Part shown: piece after piece, positions 43,873-52,595 of the stretch
Numbering within the stretch: the first letter of the stretch is position 1
How the letters are laid out: each line of letters starts with the position of its first letter
Source of the DNA: UBA5109 sp964606735
GTDB taxonomy: Bacteria; Pseudomonadota; Gammaproteobacteria; Pseudomonadales; Pseudohongiellaceae
Assembly: GCA_964606735.1 (NCBI GenBank)
Contig: CAZSHI010000005.1
Location: 45,140 to 109,139 of the forward strand
Direction of reading: 5' to 3'
DNA length: 64,000 nt
The notes under the pieces: generated by a model
What the model was told of the DNA's origin: nothing
Databases searched by the model: none
The model's input: the letters and a program-made list of their open reading frames with translations, nothing else
Program-made: the position numbers and the translations under genes

Positions 43873-44550
43873 TCAGCCTTCTAGCTCGCGGTAAACAGCT
43901 TCTGGAATATCCAGATTATTGAAAACCAGCTCGCCACAGTACTCAGGCCCCGCATTGGCAAGCAAGCCTTTCTTTATGCCGATAAAAGTAACTGTTAATC
44001 TGGCCCGTATCGCTTTGCCCAATACTTCACCCGTGTCACTACTAAGTCCTGAGGGGATATCTACAGCCAGAACCGGTAAATTGCTCTGGTTGATGCGGCT
44101 GATTAGATTAGAATAAGGTTCTCTCACGGGGCCGCTCAAGCCAGTTCCAAGCAATGCATCAACAATGACAGTATGCCGGGGGTCAGATAGCGGGTCATTG
44201 TTGCCCAGAAATTCTGCAGCAGCGAAAAATGGAACCTTATTGGCAAGGGCCATTTCATATGCTGTCAGGGCATCATTTTTTATTGAAGCAGTGGCACCAA
44301 GCAGATAGATCTTAACCTGCAGGCCTGCTTTCTTTGCCAGTGTGCCGATAATAAAGCCATCGCCACCATTGTTCCCGGTTCCACAAAATACGATGACGCA
44401 TCTGGCTTCTGGCCATTTGGTTTGCAAGGCACGCCAGGCAGCAAGTCCGGCTCTTTGCATCAGCTCAAAACCGGGGATGTGATACTTTTCTATGGTCAGC
44501 CGGTCAAGCTCTCGAGTTTCGGCAGCCGTGTAATAGCGGGCTTGTGACAT
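43873..44550 (-). CDS. nnrE: NAD(P)H-hydrate epimerase, stand-alone (NnrE, YjeF N-domain)
   Basis: A 225-residue YjeF N-terminal domain that epimerises damaged NAD(P)H hydrates. Motifs are ELMQRAGLAAWRAL, VFCGTGNNGGDGFIIG, VDALLGTGLSGPVREP, and VDIPSGLSSDTGEVLG. In most gammaproteobacteria it is fused to the dehydratase NnrD (about 500 residues total); here only the epimerase half exists and no dehydratase follows. Start ATG 44550 shares one base with the stop of the upstream membrane gene (TGATG), so it is translationally coupled to it. Confidence 0.88.
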   Translation of the reverse strand: MSQARYYTAAETRELDRLTIEKYHIPGFELMQRAGLAAWRALQTKWPEARCVIVFCGTGNNGGDGFIIGTLAKKAGLQVKIYLLGATASIKNDALTAYEMALANKVPFFAAAEFLGNNDPLSDPRHTVIVDALLGTGLSGPVREPYSNLISRINQSNLPVLAVDIPSGLSSDTGEVLGKAIRARLTVTFIGIKKGLLANAGPEYCGELVFNNLDIPEAVYRELEG

Positions 44551-45128
44551 CAATCAATGCCGTTTGCTGGACGTGAGAAAAAAGGAATGGCCAGACAGGC
44601 ACCAAGAAAATTAGAGATGATATCGATGGCAGTGTTTTCATAACCACCGACATTGGTTTCAGGAATGAAAACAGTTGCCAGAAATTCAATGATTTCATTA
44701 AGGCCGCCTATGCCGCTGGCAGCTAACACGCTCACTATTGCCATACTGATAAAAGAAGCCCCTTCTTGTGCAATTTTTGAAACGACACCCCATAAAAGGT
44801 GGGCAGCAATAAAGTAGCAATAGGCATGCACAAGCTGGTCATATTTCAGTATCGAATAGGGTTCACCAATAATATCGATGATTACAAAGGAGTAAAGAAC
44901 ACTGTCGCCAACCGGCAACAGTCCGCCAAGGATGTGAAGAATTATCCAGATATTAAAGCCCCATAGCACTTTGCTGCCGAATTGGAAATGCTTGTCACCG
45001 GTATTCAATAGAACGACCAGTATCAAGGTCGTCAGTCCATAAAAAAGGAATTCAAAATTCTGGGAAAAAAGAGACCAGAGGAGTAGGGCTCCAGTCAGGG
45101 TGTAGCCACTGATAAACTCATTTTTCAT
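44550..45128 (-). CDS. DUF2238-like membrane protein
   Basis: A 192-residue protein with about six membrane segments. YDQLVHAYCYFIAAHLLWGV and GGLNEIIEFLATVF plus ENTAIDIISNFLGACLAIPF follow the pattern of the DUF2238/YjdF family (Asp..His, Glu-Ile-Glu, and Asp near the end in membrane helices). No function is established. It sits between a putative bacteriocin-immunity gene and nnrE on one strand, overlapping nnrE by one base. Confidence 0.65.
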   Translation of the reverse strand: MKNEFISGYTLTGALLLWSLFSQNFEFLFYGLTTLILVVLLNTGDKHFQFGSKVLWGFNIWIILHILGGLLPVGDSVLYSFVIIDIIGEPYSILKYDQLVHAYCYFIAAHLLWGVVSKIAQEGASFISMAIVSVLAASGIGGLNEIIEFLATVFIPETNVGGYENTAIDIISNFLGACLAIPFFSRPANGID

Positions 45129-45181
45129 CGGCTTATGTTATCGGCTATATTATTCTTGGGGAAGAGCTGGGTTATAGATTT

Positions 45182-45514
45182 TTACTGAAAATAGATAGTC
45201 AAAAAAATTATTACGAAGAAGATAGTTGCGCCAACAATAGATTCTAATGAAAATACTTTAAAATTTTTTTCAGCATTTAGAGTAGTTTTTTCAAGAGGTT
45301 TAGGAATTTTATTTGAAATAAATAAAGGGACGTGACCAAGTATTGAGCTAGCGAGTACAAGCGGAAGAAAAAAAAATGAATTGAAAATAATCCAAAAAAT
45401 ATCTGAATAATCTAGATGGCTGCCTGAATAAAAAATTGAAATATTAACCAAGTATCCAATCAGGCATAAAATAAAACCTAAAATTCGGATAGAATTTCTA
45501 ACTTTTATTATCAT
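45182..45514 (-). CDS. Small AT-rich membrane protein, candidate bacteriocin immunity protein
   Basis: A 110-residue protein with three hydrophobic segments (residues about 9-28, 38-60 and 92-108) and a short basic loop. No family is recognised. By hand count, 45181-45480 has about 82 G+C in 300 bases (27%), far below flanking genes. It lies 55 bases downstream of a double-glycine peptide gene on the same strand, after a hairpin. Small multi-span membrane proteins in that place often give producers immunity to their own bacteriocin, hence the proposal; it is inference from position and shape. No good ribosome site precedes ATG 45514. Confidence 0.55.
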   Translation of the reverse strand: MIIKVRNSIRILGFILCLIGYLVNISIFYSGSHLDYSDIFWIIFNSFFFLPLVLASSILGHVPLFISNKIPKPLEKTTLNAEKNFKVFSLESIVGATIFFVIIFLTIYFQ

Positions 45515-45522
45515 TGTTTGGG

Positions 45523-45561
45523 TAAAAATAACGTAGCAAGAATCAATTAAGTCTTGCTACG
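45523..45561 (-). terminator. Hairpin with T-rich stretch between peptide gene and membrane gene
   Basis: Read on the minus strand, CGTAGCAAG, a 12-base loop and CTTGCTACG form a perfect nine-pair stem (45561-45553 with 45540-45532), followed by TTATTTTT. This has the form of an intrinsic terminator 8 bases after the stop of the peptide gene. It would end most transcripts after the peptide and let a minority continue into the membrane gene. Confidence 0.75.
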
Positions 45562-45569
45562 CATCTAAT

Positions 45570-45821
45570 TTAATAGCTATATACGATAAAGTTTCGAATG
45601 AAATTGTTATAAATTCCGGTTCCAATTCCCCAGCCCGCTCCCGCAGCCAGACCAATTCCCGCTCCCCACCATCCTCCATGAGTTGCACCCGCCGTTGTTC
45701 CAGTTGCCGCGTAACCTACAACCCCACCGACAAAGCCTGATTGGGTTGAAAGTGAGACAATATCGTTTAAGCCATAGCCCCCACCTACCTCCTCCAGCTC
45801 CCTTGTTGTTAACTCCCTCAT
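45570..45821 (-). CDS. Double-glycine leader peptide, putative class II bacteriocin/microcin precursor
   Basis: An 83-residue precursor. The first 14 residues MRELTTRELEEVGG form a leader of the double-glycine type, compare MRTLTLNELDSVSGG of microcin V, ending in GG (a third Gly follows). The mature part, about 69 residues starting GYGLNDIVSL, is rich in Gly and Ala with GxxxG-like spacing (HGGWWGAGIGLAAGAGWGIG) and a hydrophobic C-terminus, typical of pore-forming class II peptides. Start: TTG 45839 opens the frame, but AAGGAG lies 6 bases before ATG 45821. No peptidase-type ABC exporter is in the window, so export must use a system elsewhere. Confidence 0.78.
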   Translation of the reverse strand: MRELTTRELEEVGGGYGLNDIVSLSTQSGFVGGVVGYAATGTTAGATHGGWWGAGIGLAAGAGWGIGTGIYNNFIRNFIVYSY

Positions 45822-45917
45822 GACTGACTCCTTGTCCAAGAATAATAATGAATATAAATCACCAGGCTTTTACTGGCGATAAAATCAAGGTAGTAGATTC
45901 CTTAAGAATTACCAGTT

Positions 45918-47384
45918 TTATTCAAAAATACCGAGATCCTGCCAGATGGCATCGATCCGGTCTTTGACATCCTGGCTCATGCTGATGGGGCGTCCCCATT
46001 CACGGGAGCTTTCATTGCCGATTTTACTGGTGGCATCAAAACCGATTTTTGATCCCAATCCGGAAACCGGTGAAGCAAAATCAAGATAATCGATCGGTGT
46101 GTTTTCAATAATGACGGAATCTCTGGCGGGATCCATTCGGGTTGTTATAGCCCAGATAACATCCTTCCAGTCACGAATATTAATATCGTCATCAACGACA
46201 ATCACAAACTTGGTATACATAAACTGGCGTAAAAAAGACCAGACACCCATCATGACCCGCTTGGCGTGACCTGGGTACTGCTTTTTCATGCTGACGACAG
46301 CCAGACGGTAAGAACAACCCTCTGGAGGCAGATAAAAGTCCGTAATTTCCGGGAATTGTTTTTGCAAAATCGGCACAAACACTTCATTGAGTGCCACACC
46401 AAGAATTGCTGGTTCATCTGGCGGCCGGCCGGTATAGGTGCTGTGATAAATCGGCTGTTTGCGATGGGTAATTTTATTTACAGTGAAGACCGGAAATCGC
46501 TCGACCTCATTGTAGTAACCAGTGTGATCGCCATAGGGTCCTTCATAGGCCATATCCCCGGCAGCAATCGTGCCTTCCAGCACAAACTCGGCAGATGCCG
46601 GCACGTGTAGCTCAGAATCAAGGCTTTTGGCAACTTCCGTTTTACTGCCTCTGAGCAATCCAGCAAAGGCGTACTCAGACAGACTGTCAGGAACCGGAGT
46701 CACTGTGGCGAGTATGGTGGCAGGATCAGCGCCGATGGCGACACTGACCGGAAAATCCTGGCCCGGATTGCTGTCCTGCCATTCCTTGAAGTCCAGGGCA
46801 CCACCCCTGTGGGATAGCCAGCGCATGATCAGGCGGTTTTTATCGAGTAACTGCATGCGATAAATACCGAGGTTCTGTCGTTCCTTGTTAGGCCCTCTGG
46901 TAATCACCAGCGGCCAGGTAACTAATGGCGCCGCATCCTCCGGCCAGCAAGTCTGAATCGGCAGCTTGTTCAGGTCGACGTCATCACCCTCAATCACAAT
47001 TTCCTGACAGGGCGGAGCTTTGATAACTTTAGGGGCCAGGTTAAGGGCCTGTTTGAATATTGGTGCTTTTTCAAGCAGGTCTTTCCAGCCTTTCGGTGGT
47101 TCCGGCTCTTTCAGGAAGGCCAGTAGGCGGCCGACATCACGCAGGGATTCCACATTGTTCTGCCCCATAGCTCTGGCGACACGAGTTGTGGTGCCGAAGA
47201 GATTGGCCAGTACGGGAATATCCGAACCAACAGGGTTTTCAAATAACAGGGCAGGTCCTTCGCGGCGCAGGGTTCGGTCAGAAATTTCAGTAATTTCCAG
47301 GTAAGGATCAACCGGGGTCTTGATGCGTTTCAACTCACCCTGCTGTTCAAGTTCTGCTATGAATTCGCGTAAGTCCTTGAACAT
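45918..47384 (-). CDS. ubiD: 3-octaprenyl-4-hydroxybenzoate decarboxylase UbiD
   Basis: A 488-residue prenylated-FMN decarboxylase of ubiquinone synthesis. It starts MFKDLREFIAELEQQGELKR; conserved blocks are TCWPEDAAPLVTWPLVITRG, EGPYGDHTGYYNE with the catalytic acidic region, PPDEPAILGVALNEVFVPIL, and DDDINIRDWKDVIWAITTRM. Length equals E. coli UbiD (about 497). It needs prFMN from UbiX, not in the window. It lies 12 bases downstream of rho on the same strand, the known hemB-trxA-rho-ubiD order. Confidence 0.96.
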   Translation of the reverse strand: MFKDLREFIAELEQQGELKRIKTPVDPYLEITEISDRTLRREGPALLFENPVGSDIPVLANLFGTTTRVARAMGQNNVESLRDVGRLLAFLKEPEPPKGWKDLLEKAPIFKQALNLAPKVIKAPPCQEIVIEGDDVDLNKLPIQTCWPEDAAPLVTWPLVITRGPNKERQNLGIYRMQLLDKNRLIMRWLSHRGGALDFKEWQDSNPGQDFPVSVAIGADPATILATVTPVPDSLSEYAFAGLLRGSKTEVAKSLDSELHVPASAEFVLEGTIAAGDMAYEGPYGDHTGYYNEVERFPVFTVNKITHRKQPIYHSTYTGRPPDEPAILGVALNEVFVPILQKQFPEITDFYLPPEGCSYRLAVVSMKKQYPGHAKRVMMGVWSFLRQFMYTKFVIVVDDDINIRDWKDVIWAITTRMDPARDSVIIENTPIDYLDFASPVSGLGSKIGFDATSKIGNESSREWGRPISMSQDVKDRIDAIWQDLGIFE

Positions 47385-47396
47385 GGGCCTTGAGTA

Positions 47397-48656
47397 TTAC
47401 TTGCGCTTCATTGCAAGAAAGAATTCTTCGTTGGTCTTGGTATCCTTGAGTTTATCAAGAATAAACTCGGTGGCCGGGACATCTTCCATGGAGGTCAGCA
47501 GCTTTCGCAGAATCCACATGCGCTGAAGTTCTTCTTCCGAAGTCAGCAAGTCTTCTCGACGGGTACCTGAACGACGGACATTGATGGCCGGGTAGACACG
47601 CTTCTCTGCCATTTTTCTGTCCAGATGCAATTCCATATTGCCGGTGCCTTTGAACTCCTCGTAAATAACTTCGTCCATTTTTGAGCCGGTATCTATCAGG
47701 CAGGTTGAAATAATGGTCAGGCTGCCACCTTCCTCAATATTACGTGCTGCACCGAAAAAGCGCTTGGGTCTTTCGAGAGCATGTGCGTCAACACCACCGG
47801 TCAAGACCTTGCCAGAAGACGGAATGATCGTATTGTAGGCTCGCGCCAGGCGCGTCATGGAATCCAGCAGAATGACTACATCACCTTTATGCTCAACCAG
47901 ACGTTTGGCTTTTTCAATCACCATCTCAGCAACCTGAACATGGCGCGAGGGAGGTTCATCAAAGGTACTGGCAATAACTTCGCCTCGCACTGAACGTTTC
48001 ATCTCAGTCACTTCCTCTGGACGTTCATCAATCAAAAGCACGATCAAATAACATTCAGGTGCATTACGCGTAATCGACTGGGCAATGTTCTGCAAAATTA
48101 AGGTTTTACCGGCTTTTGGCGGCGAAACAATCAAACCACGCTGCCCTTTTCCTATTGGGGCGATCAGGTCAATTACCCGGGAACTGAGATCCTCAGTACT
48201 TCCATTGCCAACTTCAAGAACAAGACGTTTATCGGGGAAAAGGGGTGTAAGGTTTTCAAACAGAATTTTATTGCGGGCGTTTTCTGCTTTGTCGAAATTG
48301 ATTTCATTGACTTTTAGCAGGGCAAAATAGCGCTCGCCATCTTTGGGAGGCCGGATTTTGCCTGAAATCGTATCCCCTGTGCGTAAATTGAAGCGTCTGA
48401 TCTGACTGGGAGAAACATAAATGTCATCCGGTCCGGCCAGGTAGGAAGCATCAGCTGAGCGTAAAAAACCAAAGCCATCCTGTAAAATTTCCAGCACACC
48501 GTCGCCATAAATATCTTCCCCATTTTTGGCGTGTTTTTTCAGAAGCTGGAAAATAACGTCCTGTTTGCGGCTACGGGAGACATTATCAATGCCCATTTCC
48601 TGGGCGATCTGCAGCAAATCAGAGATTGGTTTGGTCTTGAGTTCAGATAGATTCAT
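47397..48656 (-). CDS. rho: Transcription termination factor Rho
   Basis: A 419-residue RNA-dependent hexameric helicase, exactly the E. coli length. The start MNLSELKTKPISDLLQIAQE, the RNA-binding cold-shock-like domain with DGFGFLRSADASYLAGPDDI, Walker A region SPPKAGKTLILQNIA, LLIDERPEEVTEMKRSV, and DSMTRLARAYN are intact. The 253-base leader toward trxA contains a strong hairpin; Rho genes are known to limit their own transcription in the leader, so this spacer is likely regulatory. Confidence 0.98.
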   Translation of the reverse strand: MNLSELKTKPISDLLQIAQEMGIDNVSRSRKQDVIFQLLKKHAKNGEDIYGDGVLEILQDGFGFLRSADASYLAGPDDIYVSPSQIRRFNLRTGDTISGKIRPPKDGERYFALLKVNEINFDKAENARNKILFENLTPLFPDKRLVLEVGNGSTEDLSSRVIDLIAPIGKGQRGLIVSPPKAGKTLILQNIAQSITRNAPECYLIVLLIDERPEEVTEMKRSVRGEVIASTFDEPPSRHVQVAEMVIEKAKRLVEHKGDVVILLDSMTRLARAYNTIIPSSGKVLTGGVDAHALERPKRFFGAARNIEEGGSLTIISTCLIDTGSKMDEVIYEEFKGTGNMELHLDRKMAEKRVYPAINVRRSGTRREDLLTSEEELQRMWILRKLLTSMEDVPATEFILDKLKDTKTNEEFFLAMKRK

Positions 48657-48819
48657 AGTGCAATACGACTTTTTAAAAAAAAGGAGGGGTGTTTAAACAG
48701 TAAAATTTGTTAGAACGAATTATCAGGTTAAAAGAAAATTTGCTTGTGGCAATAGCCTGTTTCAGGGAAGTTTTTGGGTAATTCTGATTTATTTTGCGCC
48801 CTGGAACGGCGTCTGAAAT

Positions 48820-48856
48820 GACAAGCTGGCGGGTAATCTATCACCCGCCATTTGTC
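48820..48856. terminator. Strong hairpin in the trxA-rho spacer
   Basis: TGGCGGGT (48827-48834) pairs with ACCCGCCA (48843-48850) around an 8-base loop, extended outward by GACAA (48820-48824) with TTGTC (48852-48856) across small bulges. On the minus strand it lies about 54 bases after the trxA stop, so it may end trxA transcripts. No clean T-run follows, so it could instead be part of the rho leader. Confidence 0.65.
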
Positions 48857-48909
48857 GTGTAAAGTAAAAATTATAAATTTTGGCGCTAATTAGCTGGCCT
48901 ATCGACAGC

Positions 48910-49236
48910 TCAGATTGTGCTGTCGATGAAAGCAGATAATTGTGCTTTTGATAGGGCACCAACTTTTTTGCCGACGGCGTCGCCATTATTGAAAATAATC
49001 AGGGTCGGGATGCCTTTAACATTGTACTTTTCAGCCATCTGTTTGTTCTGGTCGACATCAATTTTGCAGACTTTCATTTTGCCGGAATATTCATCAGCCA
49101 GATCTTCCAGTACAGGGGCTATCATTTTGCAGGGGCCACACCATTCTGCCCAAAAATCCACCAATACCGGGCTGCCTGCGTTAATTACGTCGTCTTCAAA
49201 ACTGTCATCAGTAATATGACTGATATTCTCACTCAT
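48910..49236 (-). CDS. trxA: Thioredoxin TrxA
   Basis: A 108-residue classical thioredoxin, the E. coli length. The redox motif is WAEWCGPCKM (Cys33, Cys36), with the buried Asp in VLVDFWA and the cis-proline in VKGIPTLIIFNNGD. It donates electrons to ribonucleotide reductase, PAPS reductase and others. The spacer to hemB upstream is 78 bases; rho follows downstream after 253 bases. Next to rho as in E. coli. Confidence 0.97.
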   Translation of the reverse strand: MSENISHITDDSFEDDVINAGSPVLVDFWAEWCGPCKMIAPVLEDLADEYSGKMKVCKIDVDQNKQMAEKYNVKGIPTLIIFNNGDAVGKKVGALSKAQLSAFIDSTI

Positions 49237-49314
49237 GGTTGTATTCCTTGGAGTATGAAATAGGGGGTTAATAAAGCTAATCGCGATGACTCAATGATGG
49301 GGTTTCAGCAGACC

Positions 49315-50322
49315 TTATTCAAGTTTTTCGGCGACCTTTTTTGCAAAATACGTGAGAACCGCGTCTGCCCCCGCTCTTTTAATGGATAACAAAGATTCCA
49401 GCATAACCTTGTCACCATCAAGCCAGCCGTTCTGGATAGCTGCCATGTGCATCGCATATTCGCCGCTTACCTGATAAACAAAAGTCGGAACGCCAAACTC
49501 GTCTTTTACCCGCCTGACGATATCCAGATATGGCAGCCCCGGTTTAACCATAACAATATCGGCTCCTTCACTTAAATCCAGAGCAACTTCCTGCAGGGCT
49601 TCATCACTGTTGGCCGGATCCATCTGGTAGGTTTCCTTGGAACTGGCACCGAGATTTCCGGCAGAACCAACGGCATCCCGGAAAGGCCCATAATAGGCTG
49701 AGGCATATTTGGCAGAATAGGCCAGGATGCGCGTGTTGATATGACCATCTGCTTCCAGGGCTTCCCTGACGGCGCCTATTCTGCCATCCATCATATCCGA
49801 GGGGGCGACGATATCAGCGCCGGCTTCAGCATGAGACAGTGCCTGTTTAACCAGTACGGCAACGGTCTCCTGATTCAATACGTAGCCATTGTCATCGATA
49901 ATGCCATCCTGCCCATGTGTCGTAAACGGATCCAGTGCAACATCGGTAATAATTCCCAGCTCTGGACAGGCATCCTTGATGGTCTTGATAGCACGCTGGG
50001 TTAATCCATCTGGGTTGAAGGCTTCACTGCCATCTTCAGACTTGCTGGCCGGGTCCGGAGACGGGAACAGCGCAATGGCAGGTATACCGAGTTTACTGAG
50101 CTCAATAGCTTCCTTGGCCAGCTCATCAAGGCTCAGTCTTTCGATATCCGGCATGCTGCGGATAGCTTCACGCTTTGCTTTGCCTTCAATCACAAAAACA
50201 GGATAGATGAGGTCGCTGGGGCTTAAGATGTTTTCCTGCATTAATCTGCGGCTGAAATCATCCTTGCGCATGCGCCGCATTCGTGTAGCCGGGAAACGTC
50301 GGGAATAAGTGTTGTTTGCCAA
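49315..50322 (-). CDS. hemB: Delta-aminolevulinic acid dehydratase HemB
   Basis: A 335-residue TIM-barrel enzyme that condenses two aminolevulinates to porphobilinogen. The Schiff-base lysines lie in YSAKYASAYYGPFRDA and VMVKPGLPYLDI. The start region RFPATRMRRMRKDDFSRRLM and DVALDPFTTHGQDGIID are family-typical; the latter lacks the zinc cysteines, so it is the magnesium-type enzyme as in Pseudomonas. It diverges from the TVP38-oxidoreductase gene. Together with hemC, hemD, hemX and hemY it covers the middle of heme synthesis. Confidence 0.96.
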   Translation of the reverse strand: MANNTYSRRFPATRMRRMRKDDFSRRLMQENILSPSDLIYPVFVIEGKAKREAIRSMPDIERLSLDELAKEAIELSKLGIPAIALFPSPDPASKSEDGSEAFNPDGLTQRAIKTIKDACPELGIITDVALDPFTTHGQDGIIDDNGYVLNQETVAVLVKQALSHAEAGADIVAPSDMMDGRIGAVREALEADGHINTRILAYSAKYASAYYGPFRDAVGSAGNLGASSKETYQMDPANSDEALQEVALDLSEGADIVMVKPGLPYLDIVRRVKDEFGVPTFVYQVSGEYAMHMAAIQNGWLDGDKVMLESLLSIKRAGADAVLTYFAKKVAEKLE

Positions 50323-50439
50323 TTTAAACTCCGCAGCAAATTTTATTGCACAATGGCTGTTTATTTCCTAGTAACATTTGTCAAGCTAAGGACTCCCAAG
50401 GGAAGTAACTGGTCGCAATTATGGCATATAAGGGCACAA

Positions 50440-52575
50440 ATGAATAAAAAACAAATTAGCCTGCTTCTAGTCTTGGCCCTTGTTCTGGGGAGTTTTTTTC
50501 TATTCGATCTGGGAACGTATTTCAATCTTTCTTATTTCCAGCAGCAGCGAGTTCTTTTGCTGGAGTATAAGAACAAGCATTTCCTGCTGAGCAGCACTGC
50601 CTATTTTTGCCTGTATATACTGATAACGGCTTTTTCGCTGCCGGCAGCAGCGATTGTTACGGTTATTGGCGGCGCAATTTTCGGTTTCTGGTGGGGCTTG
50701 GTGCTGGTCTCTTTTGCCAGCAGCATTGGTGCCAGCGCGGCATTTATGATGGCAAGAACTTTACTGAAGGATTGGGTGCAGGAAAGGTACGGACAGCGCC
50801 TTAGCGCCCTTAACGCGGGCATTGAGAAGGACGGCATTTTTTATTTATTTACGCTGCGATTGATCCCGGTTTTTCCTTTTTTCCTGGTCAATGTCTTGAT
50901 GGCTCTTACACCGATTCGCTTGCGGGATTTTTACTGGGTCAGTCAGCTGGGCATGTTATTTGGCACCGCGCTTTATGTAGAAGTGGGTGTCCAGCTTGGT
51001 CTGGCAGAAAGTCTACCGGCGGTATTCAGTGTCGGCATGATAAGAGTACTGATTCTGCTGGCTGTATTTCCCTGGTTATCCCGAGCCCTGGTGCGTCTGT
51101 TGCATAAACAAAAGCTTTACCGCGCATTTTCAAAACCACAAACTTTTGATGCGAACCTGATTGTTATTGGTGCTGGCTCAGCCGGCCTGGTGAGCGCCTA
51201 TATTGGAGCACTGAGCAAGGCCAAAGTGATTTTGATTGAAAAAGCCAGGATGGGCGGAGATTGTCTGAATACAGGTTGCGTGCCAAGCAAAGCGCTAATC
51301 AGGCGGGCAGGGGTCAAACATCTACTAGACAGGGTAGCGGAATTTGGTATCGAAAGTGAACCGGGCAAGGTTGATTTTCCAGCCGTTATGCGCGGGATAA
51401 AGGATAGTGTTGAGGCAATTGCTCCACATGACTCAGTGGATAGGTACAGCGAACTGGGTGTTGAGTGTGTGCAGGGAGATGCCAGAATTCTGTCGCCCTT
51501 CAGGGTCCAGGTTGGAGAAAAGGAAATGACAAGCCGCCGGATTGTCATTGCCAGCGGCGCCCACCCACTGATTCCTGAGATTCCCGGTTTAGAGGAAGTC
51601 ACCTATGTTACCTCTGACAGCATCTGGAGCTTGGAGGAACTGCCAAAACGTTTTTTGGTGCTTGGCGCTGGGCCGATCGGCTGTGAACTTGCGCAGGCTT
51701 TCGCCCGCCTGGGTTCGGAAGTCTGTATAGCAGATAAACAAGCCTTACCCTTATCGAGAGAAGATGGGGACGTATCACTGGCAGTTCAGGAAGCACTCGA
51801 AAAAGAGGGTATCCGTTTTATGGGGGAGCATGAGTTACTGAGCTTCAAGCGTGATCAGGAAAATTGTCAGGCCATATTCAGATACGCTGAAGGGGAAAGG
51901 GTGCTGGATTTCGATGTGGTACTGATTGCCTTGGGCAGGAAAGCAAACACTGAGAACCTGGGGCTTGAGGCGCTGGGGCTGGAGAAAAATGAAAACGGCA
52001 CCATCAAGGTCAATGAGTATTTGCAGACAAACTATCCCAATATCTATGCCTGCGGAGATGTGGCAGGGCCATACCAGTTCACCCATATGGCTGCTCACCA
52101 GGCCTGGTATGCCTCGATTAACAGCCTGTTTTCAGGCTTCAAGCAATTCAAGGTTGATTATTCCATTGTTCCCTGGGCAACCTTTACAGACCCCGAAGTG
52201 GCGCGAGTTGGTCTGAGCGAAAAAGAGGCCGTTCAACAGGGCATCGCGTTTGATCTGACAACTTTTGCCATTGATGATCTTGATCGCGCAATTGTTGACA
52301 GGGAAAACAGGGGTTTTGTAAAAGTCCTCACCAGAAAAAATAAAGACAGTATTTTAGGTGTCTGCATTGTGGGCTATCATGCTTCGGAGCTCATCGCTGA
52401 GTTTATACTGGCGATGAAACACGGTCTGGGATTGAAAGCCATTTTAAATACGGTTCATATCTACCCGACGCTGAGTGAGAGCAATAAATATGTCGCCGGC
52501 CAATGGCGAAAAACACATGCGCCACAATGGGTGTTCCCTATTTTGGAAAGGTTTCACCAGTGGCGACGAAAGTAA
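50440..52575 (+). CDS. TVP38/DedA-like membrane domain fused to FAD disulfide oxidoreductase
   Basis: A 711-residue fusion. Residues 1-225 are a TVP38/TMEM64 (SNARE-associated, VTT) membrane domain with FSLPAAAIVTVIGGAIFGFW and RLIPVFPFFLVN. From residue 238 there is a class I pyridine-nucleotide disulfide oxidoreductase: IVIGAGSAGLVSA, redox pair Cys275/Cys280 (GGDCLNTGCVPSKAL), NAD site VLGAGPIGCELAQAF, FAD site NIYACGDVAGPYQFTHMA. The C-terminal motif reads VHIYPTLSE, with Tyr where lipoamide dehydrogenases have the base His, as in mercuric reductases. ATG 50440 after AAGGG fits better than 50353. The ArsM-like gene follows 20 bases later. Confidence 0.88.
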   Translation: MNKKQISLLLVLALVLGSFFLFDLGTYFNLSYFQQQRVLLLEYKNKHFLLSSTAYFCLYILITAFSLPAAAIVTVIGGAIFGFWWGLVLVSFASSIGASAAFMMARTLLKDWVQERYGQRLSALNAGIEKDGIFYLFTLRLIPVFPFFLVNVLMALTPIRLRDFYWVSQLGMLFGTALYVEVGVQLGLAESLPAVFSVGMIRVLILLAVFPWLSRALVRLLHKQKLYRAFSKPQTFDANLIVIGAGSAGLVSAYIGALSKAKVILIEKARMGGDCLNTGCVPSKALIRRAGVKHLLDRVAEFGIESEPGKVDFPAVMRGIKDSVEAIAPHDSVDRYSELGVECVQGDARILSPFRVQVGEKEMTSRRIVIASGAHPLIPEIPGLEEVTYVTSDSIWSLEELPKRFLVLGAGPIGCELAQAFARLGSEVCIADKQALPLSREDGDVSLAVQEALEKEGIRFMGEHELLSFKRDQENCQAIFRYAEGERVLDFDVVLIALGRKANTENLGLEALGLEKNENGTIKVNEYLQTNYPNIYACGDVAGPYQFTHMAAHQAWYASINSLFSGFKQFKVDYSIVPWATFTDPEVARVGLSEKEAVQQGIAFDLTTFAIDDLDRAIVDRENRGFVKVLTRKNKDSILGVCIVGYHASELIAEFILAMKHGLGLKAILNTVHIYPTLSESNKYVAGQWRKTHAPQWVFPILERFHQWRRK

Positions 52576-52595
52576 ATCATCAAAAGGAAGCAAAA

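Noticed and set aside
45822..45839. TTG start six codons upstream for the double-glycine peptide
   Set aside because: It would place the ribosome site AAGGAG inside the coding region and lengthen the leader past the usual MRELT start.
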